The notes under the pieces were generated by a model. That model was not told the origin of the DNA. It was given only the letters and a program-made list of their open reading frames with translations, and searched no databases. From JALWSI01 sp964569095 [NCBI: uncultured Aquificales bacterium] (GTDB lineage Bacteria; Thermosulfidibacterota; Thermosulfidibacteria; Thermosulfidibacterales): a stretch of 15,706 nucleotides of DNA. How positions within the stretch are numbered: the first letter of the stretch is position 1; every line of letters begins with the position of its first letter. This document shows positions 1 through 7,444 of the stretch, piece after piece. Both the position numbers and the translations under genes were made by a program. The DNA is taken from NCBI GenBank assembly GCA_964569095.1, contig CAZMTB010000054.1, forward strand, positions 1 through 15,706, in the 5' to 3' direction.

Positions 1-57
1 CACGAAGGCCTCTATGGCCCTCCTCGCCAGAATCACCAGCGGATGGTGCCTCTTCAT
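1..57 (-). CDS. Partial AMMECR1-domain protein (N-terminus only)
   Basis: Only the first 19 codons are inside the window; the gene runs off the left edge. The peptide reads MKRHHPLVILARRAIEAFV. The pattern 'P-L-V-x-L-A-R-x-A-I-E-x-F' is what I recall at the N-terminus of AMMECR1-domain proteins, the A component of the bacterial and archaeal AmmeMemoRadiSam set, whose reaction is not established. The ATG shares its A with the TGA stop of the upstream polyprenyl synthase (TGATG), so the two genes are probably translationally coupled in one operon. The identification rests on a very short peptide and could be wrong; that a gene starts here is better supported than its family. Confidence 0.5.
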   Translation of the reverse strand, partial: MKRHHPLVILARRAIEAFV

Positions 58-1028
58 CAAAAGTCCCTCTCAACGATAAATCTCGCAATGCCTTCAAGGT
101 AGTCCCTCTCGGGGCACTCCCTGAAACCGGCTATTCTCTCCATTGCTCTCTTCACGTGCTCCCACGCCCTCTCGATGCTCCTCTCCACCCCCCGGTGCCT
201 GTCCACTATCCCCTTCACCCTCTCAAACCCGTCCTCGGGAGGCTCCGCCGCGAGAATCACCTCTTTAATCGCCTTCCTCTCGTCTCCAGAGGCCTCTTGA
301 AGGGTGAGAATGAGGGGCAGGGTCACCTTTCCCTCCTTCAAGTCTCCTCCCAAGGGTTTCCCCGTTCGCGCGGGATCCCCTGCAATGTCGAGGCAATCGT
401 CAACGATCTGGAAGGCGTATCCTATCTCTTCACCGTATCTCCTCAGGTTCTCCCTGGCGTCGGGGGAGGCACCTGCAATCACGGCTCCAACCTCGCAACA
501 GGCAGAGATGAGGGCAACGGTCTTCCCGTAGATCACCGAGTAGTACTCCTCTTCGGTAATCTCCACGTCAAAGCTCTTCACCAGCTGCAGTATCTCACCC
601 TCGGCCAGTGAGATGCAGGTGCGAGACATGATCTTCAGCACCTCCTGGCCACACTCCTCCACCATCATCTGGAAGGAGCGGGCAAAGAGGTAGTCTCCCA
701 CGAGAACGCTGGCCTCGTTGCCCCAGATGGTCTTTGCAGCCGCCTGCCCCCTGCGCATATCTGCCTCGTCAACCACGTCGTCGTGCAGCAGGGTTGCAGT
801 GTGAATGTACTCGGCTACCGCCGAGGCCACGTGGGCCTTTCTGCCCCGGTAACCGCAAAGGGAGGCGGTGAGCATCAGCAGGACGGGCCTGAATCGCTTG
901 CCCCCGCTCTCCAGGATGTAGTTGCTCAGGTCTGGTATCACCTTGATGGTGGAGTGGATGTTGCTGTTGATCACCTCTTCTGCTGCATTGAAGTCGTCCT
1001 GCAAAAAACCGATGGCATCTTTCAGCAT
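57..1028 (-). CDS. ispB: Long-chain all-trans polyprenyl diphosphate synthase (IspB-like)
   Basis: A 323-residue class I trans-prenyltransferase. It adds isopentenyl diphosphate units to an allylic primer to make the polyprenyl tail of ubiquinone or menaquinone, in the cytoplasm or at the membrane. The first aspartate-rich motif is LLHDDVVDEADMRRG (Asp83, Asp84, Asp87) and the second is FQIVDDCLD (Asp210, Asp211, Asp214). GGKRFRP near residue 42 is the usual diphosphate-binding segment. The surrounding IHTATLLHDDVVDE and SVLVGDYLFARSFQMM resemble octaprenyl synthase IspB more than the shorter farnesyl synthases, and length is normal for that group. The exact chain length cannot be read from sequence. 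The start is supported by GGAGGA at 1036-1041, seven bases upstream. The gene diverges from the cobD-like gene and overlaps the next gene at its stop. Confidence 0.88.
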   Translation of the reverse strand: MLKDAIGFLQDDFNAAEEVINSNIHSTIKVIPDLSNYILESGGKRFRPVLLMLTASLCGYRGRKAHVASAVAEYIHTATLLHDDVVDEADMRRGQAAAKTIWGNEASVLVGDYLFARSFQMMVEECGQEVLKIMSRTCISLAEGEILQLVKSFDVEITEEEYYSVIYGKTVALISACCEVGAVIAGASPDARENLRRYGEEIGYAFQIVDDCLDIAGDPARTGKPLGGDLKEGKVTLPLILTLQEASGDERKAIKEVILAAEPPEDGFERVKGIVDRHRGVERSIERAWEHVKRAMERIAGFRECPERDYLEGIARFIVERDF

Positions 1029-1035
1029 CCTTCTA

Positions 1036-1041
1036 TCCTCC
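1036..1041 (-). promoter_or_regulatory. Ribosome binding site of the polyprenyl synthase gene
   Basis: Read on the minus strand this is GGAGGA, close to the ideal Shine-Dalgarno sequence, seven bases before the ATG at 1028. It fixes the start of the gene. Confidence 0.7.
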
Positions 1042-1121
1042 TACCACTCTTCTATCACCGTTCACCTCCCCGGGCAACGCCCAGTTGCACCCTCACCACC
1101 ACGAGGGTAAGAGATAGCCCC

Positions 1122-2207
1122 ATGAGAGAGCCGTTCCACGGTGGAGGGGTGAGAACCGTATCCCGGCGGTTGGGGGTCTCCCCAGAGGAGTTTCTGGACT
1201 TCAGCAGCAACCTAAACCCCCTGGGGCCACCCGACGAGGTCCTCAACCTGCTGGCAAGGGGAGACGAGTGGCAAAGAGAGGCCACCGTTCATCCCCCAGA
1301 ATACCCCTGGGAGCTCTCCGGGGCCTTGGCAGAAGCCTGGGGAGTGGAAGAGGAGAGCCTGGCGGTGGTTCCGGGAAGCGTTCACGGCATCTACCTGCTC
1401 TTCCAGCTACTCAGGCCAAGGGCCACCGCCCTCCATGTCCCAACCTTCTCCGAGTACGCCAGAGCGGCAGCGGTGGTGAACTCGAGGCTGGTGGTACACC
1501 CCACCTCTGCACAGAGGGGGTTCCGCCTCTGCCTCGGGGAGTACTCGTGGCGCGTAGAGCCGGGCATAGAGATGGCAGTGCTATGCAATCCCAACAACCC
1601 CACCGGTTACCTCATGCCCATGGACGAGGTGGACGCCTTGGCACGGTGGTGCGACAGGGAGGGCTGCTACTTGGTGGTGGACGAGGCCTTTGTGGAGTTC
1701 ACCTCCCAAGAGAGCGCCGTCTCCCTTGTTGGGGAACACTCCCACCTGGTGGTGCTGCGATCCTTCACCAAGGCCTACGCCATCCCGGGGTTGAGGGTAG
1801 GGGCAGTGGTGGCACCCCCTACATTGGCAGAGAGGGTGAGAAAGGCCATCCCTCCCTGGAGCGTAGGGGAAGTGGCCCAGCAGGCCTGCATCTTGGCGTT
1901 GAGAGACCGGGATCACCTGGAACGCACCAGGACACTGGTTAAGGGGGAGAGAGAACGGCTGAAGAAGGGGCTTCAAGGGCTCGGCCTCAACCCCGCGCCC
2001 TCGTGGGCAAACTACCTCCTCTGCAGACTGCCAGAAGAGAAGAGCGGAGAGACCCTCTACTCTCACATGCTGGAAGAGAGGATACTGATACGACGCTGCC
2101 ACAACATGGAGGGGCTCGACCACCGGTTCGTCAGGGTATCGGTTAGGCTACCCCACGAGAACCGGCGGTTGCTGGAGGCCATGGAGACTGCCCTGCAACG
2201 GGGCTGA
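1122..2207 (+). CDS. cobD: CobD-like threonine-phosphate decarboxylase (PLP enzyme)
   Basis: A 361-residue fold-type I PLP enzyme. CobD makes (R)-1-amino-2-propanol O-phosphate from L-threonine phosphate for the nucleotide loop of cobalamin; the close relative HisC is histidinol-phosphate aminotransferase. Features favouring CobD are the N-terminal HGGG, 'VSPEEFLDFSSNLNPLGPP', the C-terminal 'ILIRRCHNMEGLDHRFVRVS', and length. NPNNPTG lies at 156-162, DEAFVEF near 188, and the PLP lysine in SFTKAYAIPG is Lys217, where I expect it for CobD. The open frame extends upstream to 783, but that would run through the divergent prenyl synthase gene. ATG 1122, starting at the HGG-containing N-terminus and preceded by GTAAGAG, is the likely start. 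No other cobalamin gene is in the window, so an aminotransferase role in another pathway remains possible. Confidence 0.8.
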   Translation: MREPFHGGGVRTVSRRLGVSPEEFLDFSSNLNPLGPPDEVLNLLARGDEWQREATVHPPEYPWELSGALAEAWGVEEESLAVVPGSVHGIYLLFQLLRPRATALHVPTFSEYARAAAVVNSRLVVHPTSAQRGFRLCLGEYSWRVEPGIEMAVLCNPNNPTGYLMPMDEVDALARWCDREGCYLVVDEAFVEFTSQESAVSLVGEHSHLVVLRSFTKAYAIPGLRVGAVVAPPTLAERVRKAIPPWSVGEVAQQACILALRDRDHLERTRTLVKGERERLKKGLQGLGLNPAPSWANYLLCRLPEEKSGETLYSHMLEERILIRRCHNMEGLDHRFVRVSVRLPHENRRLLEAMETALQRG

Positions 2208-2248
2208 AGGTTTATCCCCGAGACGGTAGGTGGTAGAAGTCTACTTCC

Positions 2249-3394
2249 ATGGACGGCGAGATTCGCGTGCTCTACATCCAGGGAGTGGTGCGCTACGGGG
2301 GCGCCCTTGAGAGCCTCTACCAGCTGGTGAGCAACCCCAGGCTGCATCCCTTCTCTCCCCTCGTGGTCACCTCGGGGGAAGGCCTTCTGACCGAGAAGCT
2401 GGAAAGGGCCGGGGTGAGACACGCCATCGTGCCCATGGGGATGTGGAGAAAGGCCAAGAACTGGATACGGCTGCCCATCACCCTGCGTGCCCTTCGGGAA
2501 CTCGCAACCAGGGAGAAAGTCTCCCTGGTGCACTGCAACACTCTTTGGGACGCCCCCTACGGAATACACCTCGGCAGCCGGTTGAACCTGCCTGTGGTGG
2601 TGCACGTGAGAAACACCTTCACCCCGGACAAGGTGGCAAAGTACAGGCTGGACCGGGCAGACCGGATCGTTGCCGTGTCGAAGGCCGTGGCGGAATCTGC
2701 GGTGCTTTCCCGGCCACGGGTAGAGGTGATCTACAACGGGGTTGACCTCTCCCGCTTCGACCCCTCCCGCGTTGACGGCAGGGGAGTCGGGGAGGAGCTG
2801 GGAATTGGGGGGGGCCACCCCCTTCTGCTGCTGGTGGGAAGGGTTGACACCACCAAGGGACAGGACGTGGCCATCACGGCCCTCTCCATGCTCAGAACCA
2901 CCCCCGAGCCCTACCTGCTCATCGCCGGAGAGGCATCGGCCCAGGAGCACCGCTGGCCAGGGGTGTTGCGGGGACTGGCCCAGGAGCTGGGAGTGGGAGA
3001 GAGGGTGCTCTTCCTGGGAAACCGGGAGGACGTGCCCAGGCTGATGGCCGCCTCCCGAGTGGTGCTCGTACCCTCCCTGGAATCGGCAAAAGAGGGCTTC
3101 GGCAGGGTGGCAATGGAGGCCATGGCCATGGAGAAACCCGTGGTTGCAAGCCGAACCGGGGGGCTGCCAGAGGTGGTTACAGAGAATACCGGTATCCTGG
3201 TCCCACCTGGAGATGCCCAGGCCCTGGCAGAGGCCCTGGACCGCCTGCTGGAAGACGGGGAGCTGAGGAGAGAGCTGGGCAGGGCGGGGAGAAGGCGAGT
3301 TGAAGAGCTGTTCGATCTGAACCACACCGTTTCAGAGGTGAAGAGGGTATACCGCGAGCTGCTGGCAGAGCGAAGGGGGAGGGAGAACCCGTGA
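2249..3394 (+). CDS. GT4-type glycosyltransferase, first of three
   Basis: A 381-residue retaining glycosyltransferase of the GT-B fold. Such enzymes transfer a sugar from a nucleotide-sugar donor to a glycan or lipid acceptor at the inner face of the membrane. The N-terminal acceptor-side domain contains GVVRYGGALESLYQL (about residues 12-26) and VHCNTLWDAPYG. The linker has VSKAVAES and IYNGVDLSRF, and the donor domain starts at LLLLVGRVDTTKGQD. The E-x7-E motif of the family is Glu282/Glu290 in KEGFGRVAMEAMA, followed by GGLPEVV and TGILVPPGD. There is no signal peptide or transmembrane segment. It follows the cobD-like gene by 41 bases. The only purine-rich site lies well upstream of the ATG, so the start is a little uncertain. 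Its stop overlaps the next start by four bases (GTGA). Sugar and acceptor cannot be inferred. Confidence 0.85.
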   Translation: MDGEIRVLYIQGVVRYGGALESLYQLVSNPRLHPFSPLVVTSGEGLLTEKLERAGVRHAIVPMGMWRKAKNWIRLPITLRALRELATREKVSLVHCNTLWDAPYGIHLGSRLNLPVVVHVRNTFTPDKVAKYRLDRADRIVAVSKAVAESAVLSRPRVEVIYNGVDLSRFDPSRVDGRGVGEELGIGGGHPLLLLVGRVDTTKGQDVAITALSMLRTTPEPYLLIAGEASAQEHRWPGVLRGLAQELGVGERVLFLGNREDVPRLMAASRVVLVPSLESAKEGFGRVAMEAMAMEKPVVASRTGGLPEVVTENTGILVPPGDAQALAEALDRLLEDGELRRELGRAGRRRVEELFDLNHTVSEVKRVYRELLAERRGRENP

Positions 3395-4518
3395 AAAAAG
3401 GGCTCAGGGTTCTCCACCTCGTGGCCATCAGGGGCAAGGGGGGCACCGGTGCCAGCACCGCCAGCCTGGTGGAAGGACTCGCCAAGCGGGGACACCGGGT
3501 CTTCCTGGTGTGCTTTTCGAGAAGCGCCATCTACCAAAGGGCCAGGACGGTGCCAGGGGTGGAGGTGATCACCGGCATCTACATGTCTCCCCTGAGGAGG
3601 CTGGGAAGACTGGCCCGCGACCTGGCGAGGCTCTCCCAGGTTGTCAGGCGAGAGGGGATAGAGCTGATTCACACCCACTCCTCGCCGGACACCTGGCTCG
3701 GGTTCTTCCTCTCAATCCTGTTTCCAAAGGTACCCCTGGTGCGCAGCCGCCATGTGCCGGTCTCACTTTCGTCAAATCCCTTCAACGGGGTCATTCACCA
3801 GAGGCTGAAGGGCGTGGTGGCCGTCTCTCACTCGGTTAAGGCATCCTACCTGAAAGGCAAGTGCTGGCAAGACAAGGTGGTGGTGATCCAGGACGGGGTG
3901 GAGACGGAGCGGTTCTCTCCCCTTGAGAAGGGAAAACCCTTCAGAGAGGAGATAGGCCTCGAAGAAGGGCTGCTCATTCTCAACGTCTCCCGGTACGCAC
4001 CGGTGAAGGGGCTACAGATATTTCTGGAGGGAGTGGCTCCCGTGCTCAAGAGGCATGCCAACGCCAAGGCCGTGGTGGTTGGAAGAAAGAGGGAAGAGCT
4101 GCTACCCGTTCTCGAGGAACACGCCAAGGTGATCGGAATCGAGAAAGATGTGCTATTCTTGGAGCACCGCCCCGACATACCCCGGCTCATGGGCGCAGCG
4201 GACCTGCTGGTGCTCTCATCCGTAGGCTCCGAGGGTTCCAGCAGGGTGGCCTTAGAGGCACACTCCTCAGGCAGGCCCATGGTGGGCACGAGGGTTGGAG
4301 CGATTCCAGAGGTGATAGACCACCTTCACACCGGGGTGGTGGTGCCCCCCTACGATCCCCCAGCCATCACCAAGGCCACCCTCGCCCTGATGGAGAACCG
4401 CCGCCTGGCAAAGAGAACGGGGATGCTCGCCAGGAGGCGGGCGTTGCACCGCATGCGCCGGGAAGGGACCGTGGACAAGACAGAGGCCCTCTACGGGAGG
4501 ATCCTGGATGAAGGATAG
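3391..4518 (+). CDS. GT4-type glycosyltransferase, second of three
   Basis: A 375-residue GT-B fold retaining glycosyltransferase starting with GTG, which overlaps the previous stop by four bases (GTGA), a usual sign of coupled translation. The acceptor domain has GKGGTGASTASLVEGLAKRG near residues 11-30 and LIHTHSSPDTWLGFF. The linker has VAVSHSVKASY and IQDGVETERFSP, and the donor domain begins at ILNVSRYAPVKGLQ. The catalytic-site E-x7-E pair is Glu281/Glu289 in SEGSSRVALEAHSSG, followed by GAIPEVIDH. No membrane segment is seen. It differs clearly in sequence from the genes on either side, so the three are separate family members rather than a recent duplication. The donor sugar is unknown; the role is presumably surface polysaccharide or lipopolysaccharide core assembly. 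Confidence 0.85.
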   Translation: MKKGLRVLHLVAIRGKGGTGASTASLVEGLAKRGHRVFLVCFSRSAIYQRARTVPGVEVITGIYMSPLRRLGRLARDLARLSQVVRREGIELIHTHSSPDTWLGFFLSILFPKVPLVRSRHVPVSLSSNPFNGVIHQRLKGVVAVSHSVKASYLKGKCWQDKVVVIQDGVETERFSPLEKGKPFREEIGLEEGLLILNVSRYAPVKGLQIFLEGVAPVLKRHANAKAVVVGRKREELLPVLEEHAKVIGIEKDVLFLEHRPDIPRLMGAADLLVLSSVGSEGSSRVALEAHSSGRPMVGTRVGAIPEVIDHLHTGVVVPPYDPPAITKATLALMENRRLAKRTGMLARRRALHRMRREGTVDKTEALYGRILDEG

Positions 4519-5635
4519 ACCCACCGTGGTGAGGGTGATCTCCTACCTCTCCGTGGGAGGGGTGGAGAAGAGGCTTCTGGCCATCTTGAAAGAGCTGCAA
4601 CGAGAGTTCAACTGCCAAGTGGTCTGCATCCACTCCCCAGGACCACTTGCAGAGAGCTTCCGGGAGGCGGGAATTCCCGTAACCACCATCCCCTTCAAGG
4701 GGAGATTCCACCCCGAGAGCCTGCTGAGGTTGGCCATCTTTCTGAGGAAGACGGGGGCAGCAGTGGTGCACAGCCACATGTACCGACCCAACGCATCTGC
4801 CACCGTGGCGGCCCTGATGGCCCGGACACCAGTGGTGATAGCCAACATACACAACCTACAACACTGGGACTCCAAAAGGCAGAAGAGAACCGATGCCCTG
4901 CTAAACCCCTTCCGCTCCCACACCGTAACCGTATCGTGGGAGGTCTTCAGGGAGTACCTCAGGGAGGTGGGGGCAACTCCAGAGAAGACCTCGGTGATCC
5001 ACAACGGGGTGCTCTCCCCAACGCGGAGTGAACGCCCCAGGGACGCCTTGGAAGGGCTGGGAATACCGAGGGATTCAGCGGTGGTAACCTGCGTGGCCCG
5101 CCTGGTCCCACAAAAGGGACACGGGGTGCTTCTGGAGGCATGGTCTGGGGTGGAAGGTATCATGAAGCGTCCTTGGCTACTCCTGGTGGGAGGTGGCCCC
5201 CTGGAGGGGGAGCTTCAGGAAGAGGTGGAGAGACTCGGCCTGAGCAGGGTGGTGATGGCGGGGGTGAGAGGCGACGTTGACCTCTTGCTGGGAGGCTCGG
5301 ACTGCATGGTACTCTCCTCTTTCAAGGAAGGGTTCTCAAACGCCATTCTCGAGGCCATGGCGCTGGGAGTTCCCCCGGTGGTCACCGAGGTGGGAGGCGC
5401 AAGGGAGGCCATGGTGCAAGGTCAGACGGGAGTGCTCCTGCCTCCCGGAGATCCCGAGAGGCTGAGGAAGGCACTACTGGCCTGCCTATGCAGCCCCCGG
5501 TTGGGGAAGAGGATGGGAATCCAGGCAAGGAGGAGACAGGAGCGCCTATTCTCCCTCCCAGCCATGGCCGAGAGAACCGCCCAGCTCTACCGAGGGCTGT
5601 TAGGATTGAACCCCGCGGGAAAAGAAGTAGAATAA
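4508..5635 (+). CDS. GT4-type glycosyltransferase, third of three
   Basis: A 375-residue GT-B fold retaining glycosyltransferase whose ATG lies 11 bases inside the end of the previous gene. The acceptor domain has ISYLSVGGVEKRLLAILKEL near residues 11-30, then VVHSHMYRPNA and NIHNLQHW. The linker carries VIHNGV, and the donor domain starts at VTCVARLVPQKGHGVLLEAW. The E-x7-E motif is Glu274/Glu282 in KEGFSNAILEAMA, followed by VTEVGGAREAMV and TGVLLPPGDPERL. 'Y-L-S-V-G-G-V-E-K' and 'G-G-P-L-E-G-E-L' are common in enzymes of O-antigen, capsule and LPS-core clusters. No polymerase, flippase, sugar-nucleotide synthesis or ligase gene is nearby, so the glycan cannot be named. Confidence 0.87.
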   Translation: MKDRPTVVRVISYLSVGGVEKRLLAILKELQREFNCQVVCIHSPGPLAESFREAGIPVTTIPFKGRFHPESLLRLAIFLRKTGAAVVHSHMYRPNASATVAALMARTPVVIANIHNLQHWDSKRQKRTDALLNPFRSHTVTVSWEVFREYLREVGATPEKTSVIHNGVLSPTRSERPRDALEGLGIPRDSAVVTCVARLVPQKGHGVLLEAWSGVEGIMKRPWLLLVGGGPLEGELQEEVERLGLSRVVMAGVRGDVDLLLGGSDCMVLSSFKEGFSNAILEAMALGVPPVVTEVGGAREAMVQGQTGVLLPPGDPERLRKALLACLCSPRLGKRMGIQARRRQERLFSLPAMAERTAQLYRGLLGLNPAGKEVE

Positions 5636-5660
5636 GGCGAGGAAGGGCACTTCAGTTTCA

Positions 5661-5670
5661 AGGGAGGTGA
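5661..5670 (+). promoter_or_regulatory. Strong ribosome binding site of the alcohol dehydrogenase gene
   Basis: AGGGAGGTGA, three bases before ATG 5674 with the GGAGG core about seven bases upstream, matches the end of 16S rRNA almost fully. It is the strongest site in the window, so this gene may be translated far more than the glycosyltransferases before it. Confidence 0.65.
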
Positions 5671-5673
5671 GTT

Positions 5674-6825
5674 ATGCAGCCGTTCGTGTTCTGGAACCCC
5701 ACCGAGGTAGTGTTCGGAAGAGACACGGTGAAGAGGCTGGGCAAGTTGGTGAAGAAGCACGGCGGAAGCAGGGTGCTTCTCGTCTACGGCAAGGGCTCCA
5801 TCAAGAAGACCGGGCTCTACGAGAAGGTGCTGAACTCTCTGAAGGAGGCCGGGGTGGAGTGGATAGAGCACCCAGGGGTGAAACCCAATCCCGTTCTGAC
5901 CCACACGAGGGAGGGCGTAGAGAAGGCGAAGAGGGAGAAGGTTGACCTGGTTCTCGCCGTGGGCGGAGGCTCGGTGATCGACGAGTCGAAGGCCATTGCC
6001 GCCGGTGCCGTTGCAGAATGCGACGTGTGGGAGTTCTTCGAGTTCACCGAGACCATCAGGGCCGCCCTTCCCGTGGTCACCGTTCTAACCATCTGTGGAA
6101 CCGGATCAGAGATGAACGCGGGACTGGTGATAACCAACGAGGAGAAGAAGGCCAAGTACGGCTTTCGATCCCCCTTCCTCTTTCCCAAGGCCTCGATACT
6201 CGATCCCACCCTCACCTTCACCGTGCCCAGGGACCAGACCGCCTACGGGGCCGTTGACGCCTTCTCCCACGTCTTCGAGGTGTACATGAACCGGGACGAC
6301 CTGGACTCTCCCATACCCGAGGGGATCATGGAGACCCTGCTGAAGACCATCGTTGAGAGAACCCCCCAGGCCCAGGAGAACCCCGAGAACTACACCGCAA
6401 GGGCAGACCTGATGTGGGCATCTTCCCTCGCCCTCTCGGGCCTAACCTGGTGCGGTGTGAGTCCGGCCCCCATGTTGCCCTGCCACGCAATAGAGCACGC
6501 CCTGAGCGCCTTCTACGACATCGCCCACGGGGCGGGACTGGCAATAGTGATGCCCGCCTGGATGAAGCTGATGAAGGAGAAGAGGGAAGAGGAGATGAAG
6601 AGGTTTGCCGAAAGGGTGTTTGGGGTGAAGGGCATTGACGAAGGGATAGAGGCCTTCGAGTCCTGGCTGAAGAGGGTGGGCTGCCCGGTCACCCTGTCCC
6701 AGGCCGACATTCCAGAGAAAGAGATCCCTGCCTTGGCAGAGAACGGCAACAGACTGGCCTTTCACTGGGGATACAAGGAGTACACCACAGAGCTGATCGA
6801 GGAGATACTGAGACTGGCGGTCTGA
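5674..6825 (+). CDS. Iron-containing alcohol dehydrogenase, YqhD/butanol dehydrogenase type
   Basis: A 383-residue group III metal-dependent alcohol dehydrogenase, expected to reduce aldehydes or ketones to alcohols with NAD(P)H in the cytoplasm. The N-terminal FWNPTEVVFG is typical of the butanol-dehydrogenase branch, as is YGKGSIKKTGLYEKV. The nucleotide-binding GGGSVIDESK has Gly97 to Ser100, Asp103 and Lys106. The four metal ligands are all present: Asp195 and His199 in DAFSHVFE, His271 in CHAIEH and His285 in IAHGAG. The spacing of the last two is 14, as in E. coli YqhD. Length is normal. Cofactor preference cannot be decided. It lies 38 bases after the third glycosyltransferase with its own strong ribosome binding site. 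A detoxifying or fermentative role is as plausible as any link to the glycan genes. Confidence 0.9.
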   Translation: MQPFVFWNPTEVVFGRDTVKRLGKLVKKHGGSRVLLVYGKGSIKKTGLYEKVLNSLKEAGVEWIEHPGVKPNPVLTHTREGVEKAKREKVDLVLAVGGGSVIDESKAIAAGAVAECDVWEFFEFTETIRAALPVVTVLTICGTGSEMNAGLVITNEEKKAKYGFRSPFLFPKASILDPTLTFTVPRDQTAYGAVDAFSHVFEVYMNRDDLDSPIPEGIMETLLKTIVERTPQAQENPENYTARADLMWASSLALSGLTWCGVSPAPMLPCHAIEHALSAFYDIAHGAGLAIVMPAWMKLMKEKREEEMKRFAERVFGVKGIDEGIEAFESWLKRVGCPVTLSQADIPEKEIPALAENGNRLAFHWGYKEYTTELIEEILRLAV

Positions 6826-6827
6826 AC

Positions 6828-6855
6828 CATCCTCTCCCCTGCGGGGGAGAGGATG
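6828..6855. terminator. Perfect 12-bp hairpin between convergent genes
   Basis: CATCCTCTCCCC (6828-6839) pairs without mismatch with GGGGAGAGGATG (6844-6855) around the four-base loop TGCG. It fills almost all of the 33-base gap between the convergent stops of the alcohol dehydrogenase and iorB genes, as expected of a bidirectional transcription end. Neither strand has a T-run after the stem, so it is not a textbook intrinsic terminator. It could also work as an mRNA 3'-end stabiliser. Confidence 0.6.
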
Positions 6856-6858
6856 CCC

Positions 6859-7434
6859 CTACTCAAGCTCCCTTCCCAGGCGGAAGGCCTCCAGGTTTAG
6901 ATCCAGGATCTTGGCAGGAACCACCTCTTTGAAGGTGGTGATCCACACATCCTCATGGAAGGGAAGGTGCCTCGACAACACCCCCAAGAGCACCGTGTTC
7001 ACCGCTTTGGCACTTCCCGCCTTCTGGGCAAGGGCCACCCCATCTACCTCGATCAGCCTGAGACGATCTCCGATCAGCTGGGCGGCGTTCTCCGGGTAGG
7101 TCGCCTCTCCCGCCAGCACCGTCATGGGGTTCACCCTTTGGGTGTTCATGATCACCAGTCCCTCAGGGGACATGTGATCGAGGTACCTCAGGGTCTCGAG
7201 CTCCTCGAAGGAGACCAAGTGGGTAGCGGTTCCCAAGGGTATGGTTGGGGAGAATACCTGGGTCTCAGAGATGCGAACGTGGGAGACAACGCTTCCTCCC
7301 CTCTGGGCCATTCCGTGGATCTCGCTCTTCTTCACGTCCCACCCAAGGTTCATCGCCAAGGCAGAGATAACCTCAGAGGCCAGCAACACCCCCTGGCCTC
7401 CCACTCCAGCAAAGAGAAGGTCGTATCTCTTCAT
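6859..7434 (-). CDS. iorB: Indolepyruvate:ferredoxin oxidoreductase, beta subunit
   Basis: A 191-residue gamma-type domain subunit of the 2-oxoacid:ferredoxin oxidoreductase family. With IorA it oxidatively decarboxylates indolepyruvate and related aryl pyruvates to aryl-acetyl-CoA, passing electrons to ferredoxin in the cytoplasm. Diagnostic segments are the N-terminal DLLFAGVGGQGVLLASEV and SEIHGMAQRGGSVVSHVR; size is normal for IorB. The frame is open upstream to 7497, inside iorA. I chose ATG 7434 because the protein then begins MKRYDLLFAGVGGQG, as family members do, and because TGAGGA lies just upstream, overlapping the iorA stop. The gap to iorA is ten bases, so the two subunits are probably translated together. 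The gene ends at the hairpin shared with the convergent alcohol dehydrogenase gene. Confidence 0.93.
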   Translation of the reverse strand: MKRYDLLFAGVGGQGVLLASEVISALAMNLGWDVKKSEIHGMAQRGGSVVSHVRISETQVFSPTIPLGTATHLVSFEELETLRYLDHMSPEGLVIMNTQRVNPMTVLAGEATYPENAAQLIGDRLRLIEVDGVALAQKAGSAKAVNTVLLGVLSRHLPFHEDVWITTFKEVVPAKILDLNLEAFRLGRELE

Positions 7435-7444
7435 CTTCTCATCC

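Noticed and set aside
783-1121. N-terminal extension of the CobD-like frame
   Set aside because: It would run through the start of the divergent polyprenyl synthase gene, and the extra residues look non-coding. The family N-terminus fits ATG 1122.
1029-1121. Cobalamin riboswitch upstream of the CobD-like gene
   Set aside because: The 93-base gap is far too short for one and no B12-box-like segment is visible.
2233-2244. Palindrome GTAGA-AG-TCTAC before the first glycosyltransferase
   Set aside because: Five-base arms with a two-base centre are likely by chance, and nothing else suggests an operator there.
2063-3325. A 420-codon open frame on the minus strand
   Set aside because: It lies opposite the first glycosyltransferase gene, has low-complexity His/Gly/Pro-rich content and no family motif. 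It is an artefact of GC-rich codon use.
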